A stretch of 64,000 nucleotides of DNA from NCBI RefSeq assembly GCF_007997285.1, contig NZ_VORX01000004.1, forward strand, positions 186,001-250,000, given 5' to 3'. Shown here one piece after another: positions 48,038 through 57,625 of this stretch. Position 1 is the first letter of the stretch; each line of letters opens with the position of its first letter. Origin of the DNA: Gelidibacter salicanalis. GTDB lineage: Bacteria > Bacteroidota > Bacteroidia > Flavobacteriales > Flavobacteriaceae. A program made the translations under genes and the position numbers. The notes under the pieces were generated by a model. That model did no database searches. It had not been told where the DNA came from and saw only the letters and a list, made by a program, of their open reading frames with translations.

Positions 48038-48763
48038 ATGAGTGAAAATAAATTTGATATTGGAGATATTATTACTTTAAAGTCTCATCCATTAGTCTAT
48101 CAGGAAGATGGGTTAATTGATGCTTATGTAAACCAAATTCCGCCATTAATGTGTGTTAAGGAAGTTTATATCGAAAGAAAAAAGCAACTCTACAGTAACG
48201 AGTTAATAAAAGCTAAAATTGCGGATAATGTAAAATATTTATGTGCTTATTTTAATCAACATCGAATGATTTTTGAGGAAGCTTTTTTGTACCAAGATTG
48301 TATAGTTTCAATTAAGGATCTCACTTTTCATAGTGAAAACGAAGAAGTTGAACAAAGTCATAAAAAATTAATAGATGAAACTTTGAAATATTCAGTGGCA
48401 GATTACGAATTTGGTAAAAAAGTATTTTTCAAAACATACAAGATAGAAAAACGAAAGAAATTCAAAACCGCGGGACAAGATGCAAAGTCTTCTACAAGAA
48501 CTACATTAACCCATACATCACCAGCCTTCATTTTAAATGGTTATAAGGCAAATACTCAGAAATCCCAATTTTGTCCAAAAAGCGGAGAATTACAACGTAA
48601 AAGTTCTGAGGAGTTATATAAAATTATTTGGTACAATTCCTTCCAAGAAAAATTCTCGGAGGAATATTTACCGAAGGAGTTCTTTACTGATGATTCACTT
48701 ATTTATGAGAATATTAAAAAGATCCAGAAGAAAAAAAATAATACTGTATCAAATAAGAAATAA
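48038..48763 (+). CDS. Unknown protein downstream of the type IIG enzyme
   Basis: 241 residues; I do not recognise the family. The N-terminus FDIGDIITLKSHPLVYQED resembles a small beta-barrel (SH3-like) start. The middle has CAYFNQHRMIFEEAFLYQDC, and the C-terminus is lysine-rich (IKKIQKKKNNTVSNKK), suggesting nucleic-acid contact. Motif CPKSGELQRKSSEELYKIIWYN could be a small-molecule or RNA site, but this is a guess. It begins 48 bp after the restriction enzyme, so it is probably in its operon. Confidence 0.7.
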   Translation: MSENKFDIGDIITLKSHPLVYQEDGLIDAYVNQIPPLMCVKEVYIERKKQLYSNELIKAKIADNVKYLCAYFNQHRMIFEEAFLYQDCIVSIKDLTFHSENEEVEQSHKKLIDETLKYSVADYEFGKKVFFKTYKIEKRKKFKTAGQDAKSSTRTTLTHTSPAFILNGYKANTQKSQFCPKSGELQRKSSEELYKIIWYNSFQEKFSEEYLPKEFFTDDSLIYENIKKIQKKKNNTVSNKK

Positions 48764-49175
48764 TAGTTAAATTAGGCTTACAATTAGGAAGTCCTTTACA
48801 TTTAAAAATGACATCTACAGTACCGTGGTGAGGTAATACTCCAATCAATCAGACCTCTAAATTTAGAGGGATAAATCATACGTAGATTGATTTCTGTGTA
48901 CCATTTCTCCATAAATGTCAATCCCAACGTTGGGCTCAACATTTATTACGAAAGGTATAAGAACCAGAATAAGAGCATATATCAATCTTTGATAGACTTT
49001 CATACTATTTGGAAATTTATTGATTAGAGATGACATTATGGCTTCTATAATATGGTCCTGCAAATATCGTAACGACGCGAAGTGAACCGAGAATTCGGTT
49101 AGTGGTACAATTAAGTTTTCTTAATGTTATGCATTTTTAGTTAATTAGCTTTGAGGGCTTCCTTTTTTTAGAACT
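48764..49175 (+). other. Structured gene-free stretch upstream of the reverse transcriptase
   Basis: 412 bp with unusual secondary-structure potential. AATCAATC (48843-48850) pairs with GATTGATT (48885-48892) around the perfect hairpin CCTCTAAATTTAGAGG (48854-48869). CCCAACGTTGGG (48923-48934) is a second perfect palindrome, and CCGAGAATTCGG (49087-49098) a third hairpin. TAGCTTTG (49146-49153) fits a -7 box for the reverse transcriptase gene. A 66-codon antisense frame (48863-49063) with one hydrophobic stretch overlaps. A non-coding RNA partner of the reverse transcriptase is a possibility, not shown. Confidence 0.5.
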
Positions 49176-50687
49176 ATGCAACACTCTTCCTTAAAGAAAA
49201 AAGATTGGTTTAAGGATAGAGGATATCTGCATTTAACTAACCGAATCAATAAAACCGATAAATCTAATGTAGAAATCTATGTCTCTAGTCCCAAAAATGT
49301 ACAGAAGCATAGATTTACACCATTTATATTAAAACAGACAAATAATAGACGATATAAATTTTCAGCAGGTTTAAATAGGCGCTCGCATAAAACTGTCGAT
49401 GATAAAGGACACATTTCTTCAAATGTAAAAATGCGTCCAATTATGTACGCTACACACATAGATTCCCATATCTATTCTTATTATTCTCATAAAATTATTC
49501 AACCAAAATATGAAAAGCTCATAAAAAGCGATGAGCTTTTAAATGAATGTATTACGGCCTATCGACAAATTCCTAATGAAGATGGGATACGTTATAAGTA
49601 CAATGTCGATTTTGCTAAAGAAGTTTTTGATGAAATTAAATTAAGAAAGGACTGTGCTGTTTTAGCATTTGATATTAAAAATTTCTTTCCAACCTTAAAT
49701 CATTTACAGTTAAAACAGATATGGAGTAGGATCTTAGGGACTAAAAGCTTACCCAAGGATCATTATGCTGTATTCAAATCAATAACTAATTATAGCTATT
49801 TTTATTACGATGATTTAAGACAGAGACACAAAGGACATTTGGATGAAAAGAAGATAGCTCATTTAAAAAATAAAGGCAAATTCCAATTATTTGAGGACTA
49901 TCCCGATTTTAATGAATCAGAAATTCAAGTTTATAAGAATCAAAAGAAAAAGGATGGAGTGATTTCTGGAATTCCACAAGGTTCACCTATAAGCGCAATG
50001 CTTGCAAATTTGTATATGCTTCCATTTGATGAAAGTATAGTAGAGAAATTGGTAAAAATGAAGGGGTGCTATTATCGGAGATATTCAGACGATTTGGTTG
50101 TTATTTGCCAAATTGACGATATAGAAGAAGCTCATAAGACAATATTGGAAGAAATGGAAAAAATTAAGTTAGCCATTTCAACCGATAAAACTGAAAAATT
50201 TATATTTAAAACTATAAATAACAAACTCGAATGTTTCAAAATTAAAAATGATCAGTTGATTCCAAATTCCTATTTGCAATATCTAGGATTTGATTTTTAT
50301 GGATATAAAACGTTAATAAAATCTGCGAACGTTTCTCGGTTTTATCGTGAAATGAAAGAAAGTATTGCAATGAAATCTAAGCGGATAGAGAAGGTACAAG
50401 CAAAATGTTTGACAGATGAAGCAGTTGTTTTTAAGAGAAAACTTTATAGACTATACAGTTTCAGAGGGGTTAAATCCAGAGAATTGCCAGGTTCTAAAAT
50501 AGTTTTTAAGAATGGAAAGCTTGAAAAAAAGACATTCTCTCGAAAATATAGAGGAAATTTTATAAAGTATGGTTACCGTGCATCTGATATAATGGAAGCT
50601 CCTGAAATTAAGAGACAATTAAGAAGGCATATGATTGTCTTGAAGAAGTACATGCAACAATTTAATTTCGATAACATTCCTAAATAA
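49176..50687 (+). CDS. Stand-alone reverse transcriptase (defence-associated type)
   Basis: 503 residues. RT motifs: Asp166 in CAVLAFDIKNFFPTL (motif A, FDIKNFF), SGIPQGSPISAMLANLYM (motif B), YRRYSDDLVVIC with Asp305-Asp306 (motif C) and YLQYLGFDFYG (motif E). N-terminal fingers start with RPIMYATHIDSHIYSYYSHK. The C-terminal about 130 residues are basic and helical, without the maturase X or HNH domains of group II introns. It is not a retron in layout. It resembles the unknown-group/Abi-like RTs (DRT systems); the single-gene layout and size fit DRT2-like proteins, but the exact class needs phylogeny. It lies in a defence island. Confidence 0.82.
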   Translation: MQHSSLKKKDWFKDRGYLHLTNRINKTDKSNVEIYVSSPKNVQKHRFTPFILKQTNNRRYKFSAGLNRRSHKTVDDKGHISSNVKMRPIMYATHIDSHIYSYYSHKIIQPKYEKLIKSDELLNECITAYRQIPNEDGIRYKYNVDFAKEVFDEIKLRKDCAVLAFDIKNFFPTLNHLQLKQIWSRILGTKSLPKDHYAVFKSITNYSYFYYDDLRQRHKGHLDEKKIAHLKNKGKFQLFEDYPDFNESEIQVYKNQKKKDGVISGIPQGSPISAMLANLYMLPFDESIVEKLVKMKGCYYRRYSDDLVVICQIDDIEEAHKTILEEMEKIKLAISTDKTEKFIFKTINNKLECFKIKNDQLIPNSYLQYLGFDFYGYKTLIKSANVSRFYREMKESIAMKSKRIEKVQAKCLTDEAVVFKRKLYRLYSFRGVKSRELPGSKIVFKNGKLEKKTFSRKYRGNFIKYGYRASDIMEAPEIKRQLRRHMIVLKKYMQQFNFDNIPK

Positions 50688-50763
50688 CAATTCTATTATC
50701 ATGTTGCAAACTTTTATTTCTTAATTAACTGTTCCAATCTAAGAATCACTATCCTGATAAAGT

Positions 50764-50798
50764 AAAAAAAAACACCCAATTCATACAGAATTGGGTGT
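50764..50798 (-). terminator. Terminator hairpin with T-tract on the minus strand
   Basis: Perfect 11-bp stem ACACCCAATTC/GAATTGGGTGT (50772-50798, loop ATACA), with eight A on its left, so on the minus strand it is followed by TTTTTTTT. No minus-strand gene precedes it here except a tRNA-3'-end-like remnant at 50845. It may be the stranded terminator of a displaced tRNA gene. It could also end the reverse transcriptase transcript from the other side. Confidence 0.7.
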
Positions 50799-50844
50799 AA
50801 TTTTGGGTGTCAAACTCATAACTAACTGATTATCAATTGACTTC

Positions 50845-51045
50845 GCGGAGAAAGAGGGATTAATAAATTGATCCCAAAAGAGGAATCCTGGGCAAGCATT
50901 GAAACCCACGCATCGTCTAAAAAGACGATGCTAAGTTTTTTATTTATAGTCTCTCTCCTTCAAGCCTAAGGGGCTTGAGTCGTTCCTATAAATAGAAAAT
51001 CCACGACTAAAAAGTCGTGGGTTTCCTTTTGCGGAGAAAGAGGGA
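50845..51045. repeat. Direct repeats resembling a tRNA 3' end
   Basis: GCGGAGAAAGAGGGA occurs at 50845-50859 and 51031-51045, each preceded by CTT-like bases. On the minus strand it reads TCCCTCTTTCTCCGC, the acceptor/T-arm end expected of a Ser/Leu-type tRNA. Neither copy carries the GGTTCGAA T-loop or the rest of a tRNA. These may be attachment-site cores of a past integration beside the defence island. Confidence 0.5.
50901..51025. repeat. Multi-hairpin element between the tRNA-like repeats
   Basis: 125 bp bounded by a 10-bp inverted repeat (GAAACCCACG at 50901-50910, CGTGGGTTTC at 51016-51025). Inside, GCATCGTCT-AAAA-AGACGATGC (50910-50931), TATTTATAG/CTATAAATA (50941-50949/50986-50994) enclosing TCAAGCC/GGCTTGA, and CCACGACT-AAAA-AGTCGTGG (51001-51020). 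The two AAAA-loop hairpins in opposite positions recall the palindromic ends of IS200/IS605-type or REP/BIME elements. It carries no ORF. Confidence 0.7.
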
Positions 51046-51523
51046 CTATTTGTTTAGCTTTAAAACGTTGTAAATCAATTAATTAAATTTGCACGTAGAG
51101 AGTTCCCCGCCGAATAACACACCTCACGTAAAAAAATCGTTAATGCCAGCAACATTTTATTGCTGATCTTTCATTTGGACTTTCTTAAAACTCAATCAAA
51201 TTATTCATTGAGAATATTTACATTATTCCTTATGTGTCCAAATCTTTGTCCGTATATACCTAGAATTCTTAAATCACAAACAAATCCTAAGATCTGGGAA
51301 ATTGGGACCTTAATAATTTACATGTAAGCAATTGATTATTAGTATTTTTTTATTAAATTTACAAGTGATTGTTTCTATATTGTTAAAAGTTATTGTCATT
51401 ACATTTCTCCCCAACGAGCATTTAATAAAAAGGATTTTTTCTAAGTCGTGTATTATTTAAAATAATTGAGCTTGGTTCAGTATGTTTAAACGCATATCCT
51501 ATTATACTTTGCATCTCTAGTTT

Positions 51524-51764
51524 ATTTATATTCATTAGTGTCCGATAAAAATAAATAATAAATTAACAAACTCATTTTAAGCAAGGGACATTAGAAGATT
51601 TCCGAAATGAGACCTTGCAATTTAGGAACTGTTTCTACCGAGAGGGAATGTGCGATTTTAATTTTAATGATCGTTGTTTGTCAGTTAGTTGCAAACAAGT
51701 CTTAATTCTTTATTCTAACAGCGCAGCGGTCTTGATTCTTTATCGGACAACAATGATTTATATT
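51524..51764 (+). mobile_element. MITE copy with perfect 9-bp target duplication
   Basis: The element is 51533-51755 (223 bp), flanked by ATTTATATT on both sides (51524-51532 and 51756-51764). Terminal inverted repeats: CATTAGTGTCCGATAAAAA against the reverse of TCTTTATCGGACAACAATG (about 16 of 19 matching). No coding capacity. It is the cleanest copy and a good type sequence for the family. The surrounding gaps 51046-51523 and 51765-52253 are AT-rich and show no gene. Confidence 0.93.
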
Positions 51765-52253
51765 ATTTCTTTGGACAAAATTCTTTAATTTTTTCTGATT
51801 GGAGATTATGAAAATTCAATTGACGAACCTAAGAACAAATTGAGAATTATAATAAATAAATTATATAGTCATGAAACAATTCACGTGTCACAATATAGGT
51901 TGCTTATGTTTTATCCTTTAGGTTTATAACCTGTATATATTATAACCTGTATATAAGAGATCAAACTCACCAGTCAGATATGGGTTTGTTTTAAGTGTCT
52001 ACCAGGCTGATTTACTTTGAGTTGGTGCAAGAAAAATATATGTATTTAATGGATTTTTAAATTTGGAGATGAGGCTTTTTTTTTTACCCAATTTAACACC
52101 AATAGTTTAGTTGAAATTTTGGTTTTTCTCCTCACAACCACTTTCAAAGATATGATTGGGTTACCTCCCTAAGATTCATGTTTCTAATGCGCTTTCGGGA
52201 CCCATCAGCCATAAAATATTCTTGGAAAACCAATACTTTGATAAAAATTAACT

Positions 52254-55200
52254 ATGAGCAAAAAGGCAAAAATAGTAGGGGTAAAGCGTGAAGTGGAGGG
52301 CATAGATTATATTGTTCCAAAAACTCTCAACCAGAAATTTGAACTAAAATATTACATAGAAGTATCAGCAACACGATCGCAAAATCAGATTAATTTGGTG
52401 AATTTTGATGAACACGATATCGTGGCTTTGCAATTTACTGACGATACGGAGTGGATAGGTCATCCAGAAGATGTGCAAGCTATTTACGATAAGGACGTAA
52501 GGACCAAACGATCGCTTTCAAACGGCGATTATATTTTTGATATTCAAATTACATCAGAAGATGCCAGTCGTGGTTTCTTAAAACGTGCGGTGGTTAAAGT
52601 TTTTAGTGTTTTTAAACCTAAAGAAGTGGCCAAAATAGGTATTAGAGAATTGGCCGATGCCTACGATAAAAGAGTACAATCACATCCTGGCTTATATCAA
52701 ATAGATTCTAAATTCAATAGAATTGAATACTCCAAAAACTTTTCAAATTCAAAACCTTTTTTATTGCTGTTGCACGGCACTTTGTCAACAACCGTTGATG
52801 CTTTTAATAAACTATATGACCATAATGATGCTTGGGACAAAATCATTGACATTTATGATGACCGTATTCTTGCGTTAGAGCATTATACACTGTCTCTAAA
52901 TCCTCTTCAAAATGCACTGGATTTTTTAAATGATTGCCCGAAAGGATGCAGTATAGACATAATAAGCCACTCACGAGGTGGTCTCATCGCGGATATTTTA
53001 GCGAAATGTGATCATAGAAATACCATTGTAGGCTTTAGTTCAACCGAAATCGGGATTTTAAGTTCGGATGAAAATGAAGAGAAGAATCTACAATTACTTA
53101 ATCTGATAAATGAGATTGCAAGGATCAAGCGCATCACCATTAATAAAGTAGTTCGCGTCGCATCACCGGCAAGTGGCACCACTATTTTATCGCGTCGGGT
53201 TGACCATTTTTTCAATTTGTTTTTAAACGCGGTTGTATTGGCCTTTGGTGCCGGTAATCCTATTTATCATTCTGTAAAAGCGTTTTTATTGGAGCTGGTA
53301 AGCCAGAAGGAAAATCCCTTAGTCTTGCCAGGATTAAATGCCATGATGCCAGAGTCACTTTTTCAAAAGATGATGAATTCATCAGAAACTACCGTGGTGA
53401 GTGACCTTTACAATATTGCTGGTGATGCAGATGCAGGAGGTCTTAATTTCAGTTCCTTAAAAGTAATTCTTGCTAATCTTTTTTACCAATCTGAAAATGA
53501 TTTGGTAGTGGATACCAAACGTATGGAGCATGGTGTAAAAAGAAGGGATGGTATTTATAAGTTTCTGGCCAAAGGCAGTACTATCAATCACTTTAATTAT
53601 TTTTCTGCCGATAATTCAAGTTTGGCCATTGTAGAAGCTTTAAAGGCAAATGAAACTACGCCCTCCACTTTATTTGTAAAGCACGTTTATGCCGAAGGTG
53701 AGCGTGGTATTCTACTCGAGCCATTATCTATGGTGGGTTTCAAAAAAACACCAAAATCCATTTCTAAGGATATCGTCATTATTGTTCCAGGTATTATGGG
53801 TTCAACCCTTGCTAATAATAATGAGGAACAATGGGTGAATATGCCAGAATTAAATCGGGGTGCCATTGTTAATAAATTGAGTATTAATGAAGAAAAGGTG
53901 ACGGCCAGTGGCATTATAAAGAATTATTATTACGATCTAGCCGATCATTTATCTGAAAAATATGACGTGCTTACATTTCAATTTGATTGGCGGAAGTCTG
54001 TTCATGAAGCTGGTGCGCAATTAAAAACTCAATTAGAGGATTACCTTAAAAACAATAGCACCAAAATTCATATTATCGCCCATTCTATGGGTGGATTGGT
54101 GGTAAGACAATGTATGATTGATTATCCCGAAACGTGGTCAAAGTTTAAGGAAAACGTACAGAATAAATTCATAATGCTGGGTACGCCATGGCTTGGATCG
54201 TACCTGATTATGGAAGTATTGACAGGACATAGCAAAAGGGTAAAACAATTAGCCTTCATCGATTTTAAGCATAGCCGTAGAAAATTATTAGAAGTTTTTT
54301 GGAATTATCCAGGGGTATTTGAGTTAATGCCCATAGAACCCGATGCGGTTAATAGAGCGTTTTGGGCACAAAGCTTTTGGGATTCTGTGAAAAACAAAGC
54401 AAACCTTGAGGATTTGCCAGATCCGAAGGAAAATGAAAAACCTTTACAAGACTTTAAAGCTTACAGAGATGCTGTAATGAAATTTTTAGATAAGGATTTG
54501 AACAACGATGATTTTAGAAACATCTATTATATTTGCGGACAATCCGAGCAGACAGTTTTTGATTACACCTTTAAGAACCGCTTCCTGTCCAAGAGTGAAA
54601 AATTAGTTTATAAAGCGACCTCCTTCGGAGATGGTAGTGTCACCTGGAAAAGTGGCATTCCAAAACAATTGCTAAATTCGCCCAATCTTTACTATACCCA
54701 CACCTCTCATGGAGATTTAGCTAATGAGGTGTATATCTTTAATGGTATTACAGATATACTTGAAACTGGTCACACCAATAGGCTGAGCACGCAGCAACCA
54801 GCTTCCCGTAGTGGGGAAGTTATTTCAGAAGTATTTGAAGCGCCGGAACCACTTTATGATTCTAAAGCTGTAGTTGATGCTATTTTTGGAATTCATAAAA
54901 ACATAGAACCCGAAGCTGAATTATTTAATGTCAAAGTTATTCATGGCGATTTAAAAATGTCTGCATATCCAGTTATGGTAGGACATTTCTTTACGGATCT
55001 TATTTTGAGTTCTGAAAAAGCTCTGGATAATTATTTAGATAATCGTTTATCTCAAAGGTTTAGTATTGGTAATTATCCAGGAAAAATTGGAGAGAGTGAG
55101 GTGTTTTTCAATCTTAAAACCCAACCTAAAGGGGCCATTGTTTGCGGATTGGGGGATACCGATGCGTTAACGCCATATGTCTTGTCTAAAACCGTGAGAC

Positions 55201-57614
55201 AAGCAGTGTTAAAATATGCCATGTTTATTCGTGACAATTATACCTTACCCGAAGCTAAAGGGTATGCGACTGGAATATCATTTGTATTGATGGGCACTGG
55301 CTACGGAAAGCTTCCAATCGAAGATTCCATTAAGGGGATCTTACTTGGGGTGGCCATGGCGAATAAGCAAATAAAAGCGATGGGGGAAGGTCTAAAACCT
55401 ATAAAAGATTTAGAGATGGTTAACTATTATGAGTCTATTGCAAGTGAGACTTATTTCAGCTTAACAAGATTATTTAAAACCGACAATAGAATTGCTTTTA
55501 CCTACACTAAAGGCATATTAAGACGGCCGGGAGCTAAGAAGAAAAATACATTTGAAAGTTACGCTAACAACTGGTGGTTTAATCTTCATATTGGTAGTGT
55601 AAAGCTAATTAACGGATCTGCATCTGAACAGGAGAACATAAGTGGATTTACCTATTACGCCTCTAATGGTTTGGCTAGGGTAGAACAAGAAATGGTGGGC
55701 ATAGGATTAAATAAAATCGATCATTTGTTGGGAGAGATGTCCACATCTTCACGCTGGGACGAACGTTTGTCCAAAGCGCTCTTTGAAATGTTGATACCCA
55801 ACGATTTTAAAAATACGTTCCGAAATCAGAATAATTTAATTTTGAAATTGGATAAATATGCAGCTCAAATTCCTTGGGAATTGTTGCATGATTGCCGCAC
55901 CACAGAAATTCCTGCTTCAGTAACATCGAGTTTTATTCGACAGTTGATTTCTGAGGAATCCACACGGTTTAATCAGTTAGGATTTTATAATAAAGATGTA
56001 TTAGTTGTGGGCGACCCTATATATAATCAGGAGGGTTTATCGCAACTTCCAGCGGCCAAGGTAGAAGCTGAGATGGTCGCAGGCAAATTATTGAAAGAGG
56101 GTTATAATGTGAATGTCCTAATAAATTCCAACGCAAAAAGCATCATGATGGAATTATTCAGCAAGCATTATATGATTATGCATTTTGCAGGACATGGCAT
56201 TTACGATCCTAAAAACAATAATATAGGAATTGCCATCGGAAGTGACATTTGCATTGATCCGGCAATGATTAACCAAATGGGATATGTGCCAAAATTCGTT
56301 TTTATCAATTGTTGTTTTTCTGGTGTGGTCAATGCCAAAGATGATATTTATAGTCAAAATAGATACCGGTTGGCAGCGAATATTGGAACGCAACTTATTG
56401 AAATGGGTGTTAAGGCAATTGTCATTGCAGGTTGGGCGGTAGATGATGCGGCGGCCATGGCCTTTTCTCAGACATTCTACGAACGGATGTTACAAGGTTA
56501 TGATTTTGGCAGCGCGGTGCAAGCGGCCAGATTTAAATGCTATCAGCAATTTCAGCATACCAATACATGGGGAGCTTACCAATGTTATGGAAACCAATTT
56601 TATAAATTCAGTGATCGACAAGAAAAAGATGAAGACCACCAGGAATACGTCGTGGCCTCTCAGGTACATACCGATTTGGACAATTTATTAATTTCCATTC
56701 GCGATAAAAAAGAGGATGAGAAATCTGCATTTACTAAGCTTGATGCCTATATTGACAAGGCGGAAGCGTCGAATTTATTGGATGCCATGGTGCTCGAAAA
56801 AGAAGCACTTATTTATGACGAAATGGGACATGTGGATATGGCATACCAAAAGTACAAAGGTCTTTTTAAATTTGATAACGGCAACTATTCCATAAAAGCC
56901 TTGGAACAATATTGTTCAATCCAAGCCTATCGATTAGAGGGTTTGATCGCGACAGCATTATTGTCAGCTAAACCAACTGCCGTAGCCCTTACTATTTCAG
57001 AATATCTAACTGAAATAAGTTTGTTAACACTTGCTGGTAGAAATGCTAGTAGATTAAATATTGTTGGAAACGCATATAAGTTATCCGCAAAATATTTGGA
57101 CCAGAAAAAGGAAATTGAACATTTAAAAATCGCCTATAAATATTACAATGAAGCGATGGAAACAGCCACAGATAAATACAGCGGCCAGTATTTAGATGCG
57201 CTATCCAATATGTTGTTCATTGGTCATATTCTTGAAACTTTAGGAAGTGTAAAACTAATTAAACGCCTAAAAACCAACAAGCTTTTTGATAAAGTCACCG
57301 ATTTACCTAAGTTTTTAACAGCATATCTTCAAGAATTGGATGATTTTGATAAGGCAGATTTGGATATGTCCGTGTTAATAGGAATGACCGAGATCAGTTA
57401 TGCCATACTTTTAATTTCAAATAATAGCAAAGCAAACCAGGAACAAGCCATTCTTGGATGGTATAAGGAAATTTACCAGCAAATATATAGCCCAAGGTAT
57501 GTAAAAATAGAAATTTTACAAATTGATTTCTTGTTGAATTATGCCAAGGAAAAACATATCGTTACTGTGTTAAATTCTATAAAAGCAGAATTGCAGAATA
57601 TTTTAACTCACTAA
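52254..57614 (+). CDS. Giant dual-hydrolase CHAT-domain protein
   Basis: 1786 residues, soluble as read. An unknown N-terminal domain (1-150) precedes alpha/beta hydrolase 1 (HG at 174-175, nucleophile Ser240 in SHSRGG). Alpha/beta hydrolase 2 is LCAT/lipase-like (PGIMGS at 512-517, Ser611 in AHSMGG). A region about 885-990 (CGLGDTDALTPYVLSKTVRQ) resembles the macro-like N-terminal domain of M17 aminopeptidases. The CHAT caspase-like protease domain has PWELLHD near 1207, catalytic His1314 (HFAGHG) and Cys1353/1354 (INCCFSG). The TPR-like helical tail covers about 1440-1786. CHAT His and Cys are both present, so protease activity is plausible. It is the first gene of a four-gene operon. Confidence 0.85.
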   Translation: MSKKAKIVGVKREVEGIDYIVPKTLNQKFELKYYIEVSATRSQNQINLVNFDEHDIVALQFTDDTEWIGHPEDVQAIYDKDVRTKRSLSNGDYIFDIQITSEDASRGFLKRAVVKVFSVFKPKEVAKIGIRELADAYDKRVQSHPGLYQIDSKFNRIEYSKNFSNSKPFLLLLHGTLSTTVDAFNKLYDHNDAWDKIIDIYDDRILALEHYTLSLNPLQNALDFLNDCPKGCSIDIISHSRGGLIADILAKCDHRNTIVGFSSTEIGILSSDENEEKNLQLLNLINEIARIKRITINKVVRVASPASGTTILSRRVDHFFNLFLNAVVLAFGAGNPIYHSVKAFLLELVSQKENPLVLPGLNAMMPESLFQKMMNSSETTVVSDLYNIAGDADAGGLNFSSLKVILANLFYQSENDLVVDTKRMEHGVKRRDGIYKFLAKGSTINHFNYFSADNSSLAIVEALKANETTPSTLFVKHVYAEGERGILLEPLSMVGFKKTPKSISKDIVIIVPGIMGSTLANNNEEQWVNMPELNRGAIVNKLSINEEKVTASGIIKNYYYDLADHLSEKYDVLTFQFDWRKSVHEAGAQLKTQLEDYLKNNSTKIHIIAHSMGGLVVRQCMIDYPETWSKFKENVQNKFIMLGTPWLGSYLIMEVLTGHSKRVKQLAFIDFKHSRRKLLEVFWNYPGVFELMPIEPDAVNRAFWAQSFWDSVKNKANLEDLPDPKENEKPLQDFKAYRDAVMKFLDKDLNNDDFRNIYYICGQSEQTVFDYTFKNRFLSKSEKLVYKATSFGDGSVTWKSGIPKQLLNSPNLYYTHTSHGDLANEVYIFNGITDILETGHTNRLSTQQPASRSGEVISEVFEAPEPLYDSKAVVDAIFGIHKNIEPEAELFNVKVIHGDLKMSAYPVMVGHFFTDLILSSEKALDNYLDNRLSQRFSIGNYPGKIGESEVFFNLKTQPKGAIVCGLGDTDALTPYVLSKTVRQAVLKYAMFIRDNYTLPEAKGYATGISFVLMGTGYGKLPIEDSIKGILLGVAMANKQIKAMGEGLKPIKDLEMVNYYESIASETYFSLTRLFKTDNRIAFTYTKGILRRPGAKKKNTFESYANNWWFNLHIGSVKLINGSASEQENISGFTYYASNGLARVEQEMVGIGLNKIDHLLGEMSTSSRWDERLSKALFEMLIPNDFKNTFRNQNNLILKLDKYAAQIPWELLHDCRTTEIPASVTSSFIRQLISEESTRFNQLGFYNKDVLVVGDPIYNQEGLSQLPAAKVEAEMVAGKLLKEGYNVNVLINSNAKSIMMELFSKHYMIMHFAGHGIYDPKNNNIGIAIGSDICIDPAMINQMGYVPKFVFINCCFSGVVNAKDDIYSQNRYRLAANIGTQLIEMGVKAIVIAGWAVDDAAAMAFSQTFYERMLQGYDFGSAVQAARFKCYQQFQHTNTWGAYQCYGNQFYKFSDRQEKDEDHQEYVVASQVHTDLDNLLISIRDKKEDEKSAFTKLDAYIDKAEASNLLDAMVLEKEALIYDEMGHVDMAYQKYKGLFKFDNGNYSIKALEQYCSIQAYRLEGLIATALLSAKPTAVALTISEYLTEISLLTLAGRNASRLNIVGNAYKLSAKYLDQKKEIEHLKIAYKYYNEAMETATDKYSGQYLDALSNMLFIGHILETLGSVKLIKRLKTNKLFDKVTDLPKFLTAYLQELDDFDKADLDMSVLIGMTEISYAILLISNNSKANQEQAILGWYKEIYQQIYSPRYVKIEILQIDFLLNYAKEKHIVTVLNSIKAELQNILTH

Positions 57615-57625
57615 AATAGTATAAC

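Noticed and set aside
48863-49063. 66-codon minus-strand frame with a hydrophobic stretch upstream of the reverse transcriptase
   Set aside because: It is antisense to the structured leader, and the hairpins explain the lack of stops as well as coding would. A small membrane protein cannot be excluded, so it is mentioned under the leader only.
49176-50687. Retron or group II intron
   Set aside because: No msr/msd-like inverted repeats of retron type flank the gene, and the protein lacks the maturase X and HNH domains. No intron 5' GUGYG or domain V structure was recognised.
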